A stretch of 64,000 bases of DNA from Ignavibacteriaceae bacterium (GTDB lineage Bacteria; Bacteroidota; Ignavibacteria; Ignavibacteriales; Ignavibacteriaceae), in assembly GCA_023229425.1 (NCBI GenBank), contig JALNZG010000015.1, forward strand, positions 9,090-73,089, in the 5' to 3' direction. Below, piece after piece: positions 43,646 to 51,629 of this stretch. Under the pieces are notes generated by a model. It searched no databases and was not told where the DNA came from. It was given only the letters and a program-made list of their open reading frames with translations. The translations under genes and the position numbers were made by a program. Within the stretch, counting starts at the first letter, position 1. Each line of letters begins with the position of its first letter.

Positions 43646-44464
43646 ATGATAATTAAAAACGTAATTTCCGTTATAGAAGAAAAGGTAGGTACTGCACACA
43701 GCCCATTAAAAATTATTTCTGATGATTTTTGTGAATACTACCTTAAAGCGCCGAAGAATCAAATCCCGGAACTATCCATCATTAAGGAATTTCTAATTTC
43801 ATTGCTTCTGAATCATTGGTCAATAAAAACACCGGAAACAGCCGCGTTAAAACTTGATAGGGGAATTATCAATAAACCTTTATCTCCTTTTCATAATACC
43901 AGTGATTTTAGCCGAACTTGTTTTGGGTCTATAGTCATTCCAACAAACTTTGAATTTAGCCCAATAATAGACCTTATAACTAAACACGATTTCAATCGTT
44001 TCTCTAACGCGGCAGATTTTCTCAAACTTGGCTTGTTTGATATTTGGATTGAAAATGACGACAGAAAACCATCAAATCCTAATCTTTTAGTCAGTGATGA
44101 TGACAATGGATTTGAGTTTTACGCAATAGACCATGCGTTTACTTTTAGCTCAATGGAATTCACCAAATTGAAACCTTCGCTTGATCTTGGTTGTTCTTTT
44201 AATGACTCAATTTTGTTCACAGATTTTTCTAAATCAGTATTTAAGTATATTTACAGGGGCAATCCAAATTGGTTTGATGAAATAAAAGAGTATTTCTATC
44301 TTTCAATTGAGAATTGTAAATACAATTATCAAACCATCATGGAGAATATTCCGGCAGATTTAGGTTTTGATGACTCAAACCAAACTGCTTTATTTAATTT
44401 TTTATTTTCTGAACCGCGGAACAAAAAAGTATTCAGCGAATTCAGAGGGAGATTTGAGTTATGA
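43646..44464 (+). CDS. HipA-like kinase, pair 2
   Basis: This is a 272-residue paralogue of the gene at 40177, with the same motif order: K34 in YYLKAP, catalytic loop WIENDDRKPSNPNLLV with D139 and N144/N146, and D162 in AIDHAFTF. Outside these motifs the two proteins are strongly diverged, so they are old paralogues, not a recent duplicate. All kinase residues are kept, so both are probably active. It overlaps the next gene by four bases (ATGA), tighter than in pair 1. Confidence 0.8.
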   Translation: MIIKNVISVIEEKVGTAHSPLKIISDDFCEYYLKAPKNQIPELSIIKEFLISLLLNHWSIKTPETAALKLDRGIINKPLSPFHNTSDFSRTCFGSIVIPTNFEFSPIIDLITKHDFNRFSNAADFLKLGLFDIWIENDDRKPSNPNLLVSDDDNGFEFYAIDHAFTFSSMEFTKLKPSLDLGCSFNDSILFTDFSKSVFKYIYRGNPNWFDEIKEYFYLSIENCKYNYQTIMENIPADLGFDDSNQTALFNFLFSEPRNKKVFSEFRGRFEL

Positions 44465-45318
44465 ATTCATTTTATACACTAATCAAAATATCTACAAACC
44501 CTACAGCCGGAGATCAAATAACGGTAGGTTTGTTGTTAAAGACCGAAAACAGATTTTATCTAAAGTTTTCTGATCGTAGGATTGCTGCGTCCTTGCGTCT
44601 TCGTGATGAAGAGGATAGATTTTTCTCATTCTTTAAGAACCAATTAGAAAATAGAATAGAAGTCTTTAATTCTGAATTAACAAAAAATGGAGCAGAGCTA
44701 TTTCTCCCCGAAACATTTTTAACATCTGATTTCTTTTCTCATCTTAAAGTATCATCAAATAATTTAATTCAGTTTTCCGAGCCATCAATTATTTCGGGTG
44801 ATTTTACTGAAGAACAATTTAATAAGTTGTATGAAATATTTGTAGAAAAAACAACCGTTGCGATTTCTCACGAAAGAAACCGGGAAGAAAAGCTTTATAA
44901 AAATGTTGAACAAAAATTAATTCGTAAGGTTGAGAACAAAGTTCATACTAATTATGATATAACACAAAAGATAATCCCTTCTCTTAATTTTTCCTTCAAA
45001 CTCGATTGTATAGGTAGAAACGGTGCAATAATTTCGGCTAAATCTATAGATTTTAATTTTACACCAACGGCCATAGAGCGAAATTTGTTCCGTCATGATA
45101 TTATTCTTTCTAAACTTTCCGATTTTTATGGCAACGGTGGCAACAAAGCATTTATAATAGCAGATGAACCTGATGTTAAAAATTCTGAGAACTTTAATAT
45201 TTGGGAAGCAATAAAAAAGAATCAATCTTTTGAAGTGATTAGTTCGGAAAATGCTAACGAAGTTGCAGATTATATTGAACAAAAAAACGCTGGGCATTTC
45301 TTACCAATTCTAGAATAA
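44461..45318 (+). CDS. DUF3037-like protein, pair 2
   Basis: This 285-residue counterpart of the gene at 40994 has a diverged N-terminal DUF3037 segment (YTLIKISTNPTAGDQITVGLLL), a charged helical middle (SHERNREEKLYKNVEQKL), and a C-terminal LDCIGRNGAIISAKSIDFNF, which aligns with IDFIGGNGTIYAGEIINLDL of the first copy, followed in both by a NLF..I.L...LS segment. The two proteins are clear but distant homologues. The function is unknown; coupling to the kinase gene is conserved. Confidence 0.65.
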   Translation: MNSFYTLIKISTNPTAGDQITVGLLLKTENRFYLKFSDRRIAASLRLRDEEDRFFSFFKNQLENRIEVFNSELTKNGAELFLPETFLTSDFFSHLKVSSNNLIQFSEPSIISGDFTEEQFNKLYEIFVEKTTVAISHERNREEKLYKNVEQKLIRKVENKVHTNYDITQKIIPSLNFSFKLDCIGRNGAIISAKSIDFNFTPTAIERNLFRHDIILSKLSDFYGNGGNKAFIIADEPDVKNSENFNIWEAIKKNQSFEVISSENANEVADYIEQKNAGHFLPILE

Positions 45319-45341
45319 ACTCTTCACTAGTTTTTAAACAT

Positions 45342-45480
45342 TAGATATAAAGACAAATGTATTGAGCAGCATGTTCCATTCTTTTTCAAACAATGGGGCG
45401 GTGTACAGAAAAAGAAAGCGGGAAGATTACTTCAAGGGAAAACATGGAGTCAAATGCCGGTGTACAGAAAAGCCGGTTGA
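45342..45480 (+). pseudogene. 3' fragment of a second DUF5131 gene
   Basis: The last ~139 bases of a DUF5131 gene lie 24 bases after pair 2. Over the final 43 codons the DNA differs from 42585-42713 at 12 positions, but only two residues change (D to H, K to V); even the stop changes from TAA to TGA. One A is missing near the left end of the match (gatataaagac against gatataaaagac). The bases before it (actagtttttaaac) resemble those just after the DUF3037 gene of pair 1 (actagttttcaaac), so an internal deletion has removed the 5' part. Confidence 0.88.
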
Positions 45481-45539
45481 AGAAAATTAATTTTTCATTA
45501 ATGGCTTTGAGAATCTTCGCGTGTTAAAGTACAGTAAAT

Positions 45540-46328
45540 TTAATGTATAACCGTAACATCGCCGTAATTAATTACTTTAATTCCTTTTTCTGTTCTAAGG
45601 AGGAGTTGGCCGGTCTCGTCAATATCATCAAAAACACCGTTTTTTAGTTTTCCATCTTGATTAAGACAAATCCTCTCGCCGATCATATCGCACTTATCCC
45701 GCCAGCTTTGTAGTACTGCCTGCGGTTTGTATTTCACTTTTTGCAAAAGCTCTTCAAAATTATTTAGAAATTCTGCTAAAATTTTTTCTCTTGCAATTTC
45801 CTGGTTTAACTCAAGTTTTAGAGAGGTCGGAGGATAATTAAATTCTCCGTGGAATTCAGTTTGGTTCACATTTAATCCGATGCCGATAACTGCTTTTTTT
45901 ATATTCGCGCCTAAAGAAACAGCCTCAATAAGAATACCGGCTGCTTTTTTCCTTTTGATCAGAACATCATTCGGCCATTTAACTTCAACTTGTAATTGAA
46001 AAAGATTTTCAATCGTTGAGGCAAGAACTTGGGCAGTTCCCAAATTCAAAATGTTAAGTTTATCTTTTAAGTGTTTATCTATATTAAGTAAGATAGAAAA
46101 AGTAAGATTTTGGCCCTTTGCGCTCTCCCAGGTATTATTAAATCTTCCTTTCCCTGCGTTTTGCTTCTCGGCAAAAACAACCGTACCGTTTTGATTTTTA
46201 CTTGTCTTGTCCTTTAAAATAGCGTTGGTAGAATCAATTTCAGCAAAATAAAGAAAATTTCTTCCTATTGATTCGGTTTCTAATTTAATATCGAATTGAT
46301 CAAAGTTAAAATTTGGTTGTGGTTCCAT
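45540..46328 (-). CDS. birA: Biotin-[acetyl-CoA carboxylase] ligase
   Basis: The 262-residue catalytic BirA lacks the N-terminal DNA-binding domain of the E. coli repressor. The biotin site motifs are EIDSTNAIL, NAGKGRFNNTW (GRGR-type loop), VKWPNDVL and KAAGILIE. It attaches biotin to carboxylase carrier domains, such as those working with AccD and the carboxylase beta subunit in this window. It is the first core gene after the accessory island. Confidence 0.93.
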   Translation of the reverse strand: MEPQPNFNFDQFDIKLETESIGRNFLYFAEIDSTNAILKDKTSKNQNGTVVFAEKQNAGKGRFNNTWESAKGQNLTFSILLNIDKHLKDKLNILNLGTAQVLASTIENLFQLQVEVKWPNDVLIKRKKAAGILIEAVSLGANIKKAVIGIGLNVNQTEFHGEFNYPPTSLKLELNQEIAREKILAEFLNNFEELLQKVKYKPQAVLQSWRDKCDMIGERICLNQDGKLKNGVFDDIDETGQLLLRTEKGIKVINYGDVTVIH

Positions 46329-46488
46329 TTTAATCGCTTAGTTATGAAAAAATGACTGATAGTATGACAAATACATCACTTATTTGTTTAAACTGTCAAA
46401 AGTACTGACAATAGTTCACACATGAAAAATTTATCTATTTTAGTTGTAACCTATTATAATATAATAATATACGTTGGGAAAAGATATT

Positions 46489-46504
46489 TGGCACAATGGT
46501 TGTT
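46489..46504 (+). promoter_or_regulatory. Sigma54-like promoter upstream of hsp20
   Basis: TGGCAC-N5-TTGTT matches the sigma54 consensus TGGCAC-N5-TTGCW except for T in place of C. The GG and G elements are correctly spaced by 12. It lies 122 bases before the hsp20 start in the gap after birA. Confidence 0.4.
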
Positions 46505-46625
46505 ATAAAAAGTTAAAAGTAATAAGTTGAAAGTCACAAGTTTAAGACGGTTTGAAATTAGTTATGTCTTAATTCTTTAAATCCTTTCTACTTTTCACTT
46601 TCGCTTAAAAAAAAGGAGACATAAA

Positions 46626-47069
46626 ATGACACTTATAAAATTTGAACCTTTCAGAGATTTAGATTTATTGAACACCAATATAAGAAGATTTTTCGATGAT
46701 TTCCCGACATCTAGCCAAGAATTTAGTTCTACATATCATCCTAAAATTGATATTTATGAAGATGATAAAAAGATCCACTTCGAAGTTGAAGTTCCGGGAA
46801 TGAGCAAGAAAGACCTTAATATTTCGGTTCATGAAAATATTTTAGCAGTTACCGGAGAGAAGAAAAAATCTGACGAAGTCGGAGAAGAAAAAGGAAAAAA
46901 TTTCTTTAGATCGGAAAGAACTTACGGTTCATTCACCAGAAGTTTCACCTTGCCGGATGATGTAAACGTCGAAAAGATAGACGCGAAATTCACAGACGGT
47001 ATCTTGAAAATAGAAATTGAAAAAGCAATTCCGAAAAAACCGGAAGAACGGATTATTTCAATCAATTAA
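46626..47069 (+). CDS. Hsp20/alpha-crystallin family small heat-shock protein
   Basis: This 147-residue ATP-independent holdase has a short N-terminal arm (FRDLDLLNTNIRRFFDDF), an alpha-crystallin domain from about residue 38 (PKIDIYEDDKKIHFEVEVPGM to AKFTDGILKIEIEKA), and an IISIN tail serving as the IxI motif. It has a strong ribosome site (aaggag) and is followed by dnaK after 53 bases, so the two form a heat-shock unit. A remnant of another hsp20 lies after dnaK. Confidence 0.93.
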   Translation: MTLIKFEPFRDLDLLNTNIRRFFDDFPTSSQEFSSTYHPKIDIYEDDKKIHFEVEVPGMSKKDLNISVHENILAVTGEKKKSDEVGEEKGKNFFRSERTYGSFTRSFTLPDDVNVEKIDAKFTDGILKIEIEKAIPKKPEERIISIN

Positions 47070-47122
47070 TTATAAGGGAAAGAAAATCTTTCCCTTACTT
47101 TTATTAAAATTTAGGAGAAAAA

Positions 47123-49078
47123 ATGAGCAAAATAATTGGGATCGATTTGGGAACAACAAATTCGTGCGTGTCCGTAATGGAAGGTAATGATCCGGTTGTA
47201 ATTCCGAATTCTGAAGGCGGGAGAACCACTCCTTCGGTAGTTGCATTTTCAAAAAATGGAGAACGATTAGTTGGTCAGCCTGCAAAACGCCAGGCAATTA
47301 CAAATTCAAAACAGACTATTTTTTCAATTAAACGATTTATGGGAAGAAATGTTAATGAAGTTACAGAGGAAATGAAAAAAGTTCCCTATCAAGTTTTGAG
47401 CGGTGAAAACGGTTCTGCGCGTGTAAAAATTAATGATAATCTTTATTCACCTCCGGAAATTTCCGCGATGGTTCTTCAGAAAATGAAGAAGACAGCGGAA
47501 GAATATCTTGGGCAGGAGGTTACCGAAGCCGTTATTACGGTTCCTGCATATTTTAATGATTCGCAACGTCAGGCAACTAAAGATGCCGGTGAAATTGCCG
47601 GTTTAAAAGTTAGAAGAATTATCAATGAACCGACTGCAGCCGCATTAGCGTACGGATTAGATAAAAAACATAAAGAACAACTTGTGGCTGTTTATGATTT
47701 AGGCGGCGGAACGTTTGATATTTCGATTCTTCAAATTGGCGAAGGAGTATTTGAAGTTAAATCATCAAATGGAGATGGACATCTTGGCGGCGATGATTTT
47801 GACCAGCGCTTAATTGATTATCTCGCTGATGAATTTAAAAAACAGGAAGGACTTGATCTTCGTAATGATCCAATGGCTTTGCAACGCTTGAAAGAAGCAG
47901 CAGAAAAAGCAAAAATTGAACTTTCATCATCGGCACAAACGGATGTAAATCTGCCGTTTATTACTGCAACTCAAGACGGACCTAAACATTTAAATATTCC
48001 AATTACACGAGCCAAGTTTGAACAGTTAGTCGATGATTTAATTGAAAGAACAAAAACTCCATGTGAAAAAGCGATTAAGGATGCAGGAGTTTCTGCTTCG
48101 CAAATTGATGAAGTTATTTTAGTTGGCGGTTCATCAAGAATTCCAAAAGTTCAAGAATTAGTAAAAAATCTTTTTGGGAAAGAACCGCATAAAGGTGTTA
48201 ATCCTGATGAAGTTGTTGCGATTGGAGCTGCAATTCAAGGTGCAGTCTTATCCGGCGAGGTAAAAGATGTATTGTTGCTTGATGTTACACCACTTTCCTT
48301 AGGAATTGAAACGCTTGGCGGAGTTATGACAACGTTAATTCAGGCGAACACAACCATTCCAACCAAGAAGAGCGAAGTATTTTCAACAGCAAGTGATAAT
48401 CAGCCTTCGGTTGAAATTCATATTCTTCAAGGTGAAAGACCCATGGCTTCAGATAATAGAACTCTCGGTAGATTTCATTTAGATGGAATTCCGCCTGCGC
48501 AAAGAGGAATACCTCAGGTTGAAGTTTCTTTCGATATTGATGCGAATGGAATTCTTCATGTTGCCGCTAAAGATAAAGCGACAAACAAAGAGCAAAGCAT
48601 AAAGATCACTTCTTCAAGCGGTCTAAGCAAAGATGAAGTTGAAAAAATGAGACGCGATGCACATGAACATGCGGCTGAAGATAAAAAGAAAAAAGAAACG
48701 ATTGAAATAAAGAATCAGGCTGATAGTTTAGTCTTCCAGACCAAGAAGCAAATCGAGGAATTGAAAGAGAAGTTAACCCCTGATGCAAAAGAAAAACTTG
48801 AATCTGAAATTAAAAAAGTTGAAGATGCTCTTGTTACCAACAATTCTGATACGATCAAAGCTGCCACTGAAGCATTGAATAAAGTATGGAATGAAATTGC
48901 TTCTACTCTTTATTCACAAGCTAATGCCGGACAGCAACAACCGGATGGTGGTTTTAATCCGCAGGATTTTGCCAACATGGGCGGACAACCGAATGAACCT
49001 CAGCAAGAACAAAAGAAAGATGAGAAAGAAGTTCAAGATGCTTCATATGAAGAAGTTGATGATAAGGACAAGAAGTAA
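47123..49078 (+). CDS. dnaK: DnaK, Hsp70 chaperone
   Basis: Hsp70 chaperone of 651 residues: IIGIDLGTTNSCVSVMEG at the start, VYDLGGGTFDISIL, VILVGGSSRIPKVQ, the DVTPLSLGIET linker into the substrate-binding domain, and an acidic EEVDDKDKK end. grpE and dnaJ are not adjacent. An aggagaa site precedes the ATG. Confidence 0.97.
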   Translation: MSKIIGIDLGTTNSCVSVMEGNDPVVIPNSEGGRTTPSVVAFSKNGERLVGQPAKRQAITNSKQTIFSIKRFMGRNVNEVTEEMKKVPYQVLSGENGSARVKINDNLYSPPEISAMVLQKMKKTAEEYLGQEVTEAVITVPAYFNDSQRQATKDAGEIAGLKVRRIINEPTAAALAYGLDKKHKEQLVAVYDLGGGTFDISILQIGEGVFEVKSSNGDGHLGGDDFDQRLIDYLADEFKKQEGLDLRNDPMALQRLKEAAEKAKIELSSSAQTDVNLPFITATQDGPKHLNIPITRAKFEQLVDDLIERTKTPCEKAIKDAGVSASQIDEVILVGGSSRIPKVQELVKNLFGKEPHKGVNPDEVVAIGAAIQGAVLSGEVKDVLLLDVTPLSLGIETLGGVMTTLIQANTTIPTKKSEVFSTASDNQPSVEIHILQGERPMASDNRTLGRFHLDGIPPAQRGIPQVEVSFDIDANGILHVAAKDKATNKEQSIKITSSSGLSKDEVEKMRRDAHEHAAEDKKKKETIEIKNQADSLVFQTKKQIEELKEKLTPDAKEKLESEIKKVEDALVTNNSDTIKAATEALNKVWNEIASTLYSQANAGQQQPDGGFNPQDFANMGGQPNEPQQEQKKDEKEVQDASYEEVDDKDKK

Positions 49079-49108
49079 GTTAAAAAAATGTTTGACGGAT
49101 AATGTTTG

Positions 49109-49228
49109 ATGGATGATGTAAATTCAATAGATGTTGATAAAATCGTTGCAAAATATTCTAACGGTCAATTGATTATCAATTTAGCGAAACATGAATTTGC
49201 CAAACCACGAACGATAGAGATCAAATAA
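49109..49228 (+). pseudogene. C-terminal remnant of a second hsp20 gene
   Basis: The 39-codon frame contains DVDKIVAKYSNGQLIINLAK and ends KPRTIEIK, which is the end of an alpha-crystallin domain with its IxI tail (IEIK). It compares with KIDAKFTDGILKIEIEKA...IISIN in the complete gene upstream of dnaK. A stop lies in frame just upstream and no start of the domain is present. The bases around its ATG belong to a gatggatgatg repeat. Confidence 0.7.
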
Positions 49229-49245
49229 AAACCGAAATCAATCCT

Positions 49246-49274
49246 AAAAAAACCTCGCTTCTGCGGGGTTTTTT
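49246..49274 (+). terminator. Rho-independent terminator after dnaK
   Basis: aaaaaaacctcgc pairs with gcggggttttttt across the loop ttct, with one G-T pair and a T6 run. It ends the hsp20-dnaK transcript. Confidence 0.88.
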
Positions 49275-49330
49275 ATATCCGTCCAATAATTTCACCGTAA
49301 ATTATTTTTCAAAAGAAGGGTAATTTTCAT

Positions 49331-49338
49331 TATATTTG
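49331..49338 (+). promoter_or_regulatory. Possible Bacteroidota -7 element for the helicase gene
   Basis: TATATTTG is an exact TAnnTTTG match 24 bases before the ATG at 49362. The expected -33 TTG is replaced by tttttc at the right distance, so the promoter call is weak. Confidence 0.3.
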
Positions 49339-49361
49339 CAAGTCAAAATTGAAAAGGGTTT

Positions 49362-51548
49362 ATGGTAAGCTTAAAATCTCTGAATTCGGAACAAAAAAAG
49401 GCTGTTGAATATGACGGCGGATCATCATTAATTGTAGCGGGGGCAGGCTCGGGTAAGACCCGCGTTCTCACATATAAGATCGCTTATTTAATTGATAAAG
49501 GATACGAACCGGAATCTATTCTTGCGCTTACTTTTACTAATAAAGCTGCAAGTGAAATGAAAGAACGTATCAAAGAATTGATCGGGACAAAAGCACAATA
49601 TTTATGGATGGGGACATTCCATTCCCTTTTTGCAAAAATTTTACGCATCGAATCCGATGCACTCGACTACTCAGTTAATTTTTCCATATATGACACTGAA
49701 GATTCCTTGTCGCTTGTGCAAAACACCATGAGCGAAATGAACATTTCTACAGATACGGTAAATCCCAACGCAGTTCGTCATCGCATAAGTTTTCTAAAAA
49801 ACCACATGATAACTCCCGCAGAGTTCAGAAAAAAAATGATGACTTCTTTTATTGATGAAAAAATTGCCGATGTATATGAACAATATCAAAAGAGAATTCA
49901 AGAACATAACGCTATGGACTTTGATGATCTCTTATTAAAACCTATAGAACTTTTTTTAAAGAACCCGAAAATTCACCAAAAATATAAAAAGAAATTTCAG
50001 TACATATTAGTTGATGAATTTCAAGATACCAATAAAGCGCAGTACGAATTGCTAAAGATGTTGGTGAACAAAGAAGAAAAAATTTGTGTCGTCGGAGATG
50101 ATGCACAAAGTATCTATAGCTGGCGCGGTGCTGATCTTACCAACATGCTGAATTATGAAAAAGATTATCATAAAGCTAAAGTTTTTCGTCTTGAACAAAA
50201 CTACCGTTCAACTAAAACTATTCTTGCCGCTGCCGATAGCGTTATAAAAAATAATAAAGATCAAATTAAAAAAACGCTTTGGACCGATAATCAAGAAGGC
50301 GAATTAGTCGGATTGATAAAATGTTCAGACGAAAAAGATGAAGCATACCATATTACGAGAATTATTAAAGACGAAATTCATAATTACAAGCGAAGTATGA
50401 ATGACTTTGCCGTCCTCTATCGAACTAATGCACAGTCTCGCGTATTGGAGGATGTTTTCCGCCGTGAGAAAATTCCATATTTAATTATTGGTGGAGTTGA
50501 GTTTTATAAACGTAAAGAAGTTAAAGATATTGTCGCTTATTTGCGAGTAGTTGCAAACCAAAATGATGAAGAAAGTCTTCTTCGCATTATGAATTTTCCC
50601 CAGCGCGGAATTGGGTTGACCACTATTAAAAGAATGACCGCTTTTGCACGAAGACACGATATTTCTTTATTCGATACCATGCAAAGAGTTTTTGAAGTCA
50701 TTGATATAAAAGAGCGAATCCAAAAAAATGTAAAAGGTTTTAGGATCCTTTTAGATAAATATATTAGTCTCAGCGACCGTCTTTCCGTTGGTGAATTAAC
50801 CAGGTCTTTGATTGATGAACTTGGCGTTGTAAAATTATTTAAAGAAGAAAGTTCATACGAATCGTTAATGCGTTTGGATAACGTACAAGAACTTCTCTCG
50901 GCAATTACTGATTATTCTGCTGAACATCCTAACGTAAAAATAAATGATTATTTGCAGGATGTTTCTCTTGCATCGGATTTAGATTTATTGGATGAGGCAA
51001 AACAGCACGTTAATTTGATGACTGTACACAGCGCTAAAGGTTTGGAATTCCCGATAGTATTTATTTCCGGCTGTGAGGAGGACATTTTCCCCTTGTCAAA
51101 CCGCTTTAGCACCGATGCTTCGATGGATGAAGAAAGAAGATTATTCTATGTTGCACTGACAAGAGCCGAAGAAAAAGTTTTTGTTTCGCATGCAAGATCG
51201 CGTTATAGATTCGGTGAAGTTGCTTATCAAAACAGATCGCGTTTTATTGACGAGGTCAGCTCAGATACAATTTCCGAAGTGACGAGCGGTTCCGGAAGAA
51301 AAGCAAATAGGAAATCTAAAAAAGAGATCTATTACGAATATTTTGAAAATGTTGATTATGCTGATTTCACTCAAGATAAATCTAACCATATAAAAGTAGG
51401 CAGCAGAGTAATGCACGATAAATTTGGTTTGGGCAAAGTGCTTCAAGTTATCGGTGCCGGTGACACACAAAAAGTCAGCGTTGCCTTCGAAGGGAATAAT
51501 CTCAAACAATTAATGTTAAAATTTGCAAAATTAAAAATATTAAATTGA
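49362..51548 (+). CDS. pcrA: UvrD/PcrA-type superfamily 1 DNA helicase
   Basis: This 728-residue 3'-5' helicase has a Q-motif start (LNSEQKKAVEYD), Walker A AGAGSGKT at 26-33, LTFTNKAASEMKER, VDEFQDTN, VGDDAQSIYSWRGAD, the LEQNYRST motif, LMTVHSAKGLEFP, and ALTRAEEKV. A C-terminal Tudor-like segment (VGSRVMHDKFGLGKVLQV) is typical of PcrA/UvrD rather than Rep. It acts in nucleotide excision and replication repair. Confidence 0.92.
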   Translation: MVSLKSLNSEQKKAVEYDGGSSLIVAGAGSGKTRVLTYKIAYLIDKGYEPESILALTFTNKAASEMKERIKELIGTKAQYLWMGTFHSLFAKILRIESDALDYSVNFSIYDTEDSLSLVQNTMSEMNISTDTVNPNAVRHRISFLKNHMITPAEFRKKMMTSFIDEKIADVYEQYQKRIQEHNAMDFDDLLLKPIELFLKNPKIHQKYKKKFQYILVDEFQDTNKAQYELLKMLVNKEEKICVVGDDAQSIYSWRGADLTNMLNYEKDYHKAKVFRLEQNYRSTKTILAAADSVIKNNKDQIKKTLWTDNQEGELVGLIKCSDEKDEAYHITRIIKDEIHNYKRSMNDFAVLYRTNAQSRVLEDVFRREKIPYLIIGGVEFYKRKEVKDIVAYLRVVANQNDEESLLRIMNFPQRGIGLTTIKRMTAFARRHDISLFDTMQRVFEVIDIKERIQKNVKGFRILLDKYISLSDRLSVGELTRSLIDELGVVKLFKEESSYESLMRLDNVQELLSAITDYSAEHPNVKINDYLQDVSLASDLDLLDEAKQHVNLMTVHSAKGLEFPIVFISGCEEDIFPLSNRFSTDASMDEERRLFYVALTRAEEKVFVSHARSRYRFGEVAYQNRSRFIDEVSSDTISEVTSGSGRKANRKSKKEIYYEYFENVDYADFTQDKSNHIKVGSRVMHDKFGLGKVLQVIGAGDTQKVSVAFEGNNLKQLMLKFAKLKILN

Positions 51549-51629
51549 CTTTAGTATTGAAGGGTATTAGTCAATTGCCAATGACTAATGGCCAATAACC
51601 AATAATCAATAAAAATCGGAGTTAGTAAA

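Noticed and set aside
40177..45318. The HipA-like genes as classical HipBA or HipBST toxin-antitoxin modules
   Set aside because: No HipB-type helix-turn-helix protein is encoded upstream or downstream, and the DUF3037 partner is far larger than HipS and has a different pattern.
40994..45318. The C-terminal IDFIGxNG...xID segment of the DUF3037 proteins as a PD-(D/E)xK nuclease
   Set aside because: The acidic and Lys positions expected for such a core are not kept in both copies, so no nuclease activity is claimed.
32241..45539. The island as an integrative element or prophage
   Set aside because: No integrase, transposase, tRNA-end attachment site or phage structural gene is visible; ORF6N and DUF5131 alone are not enough.
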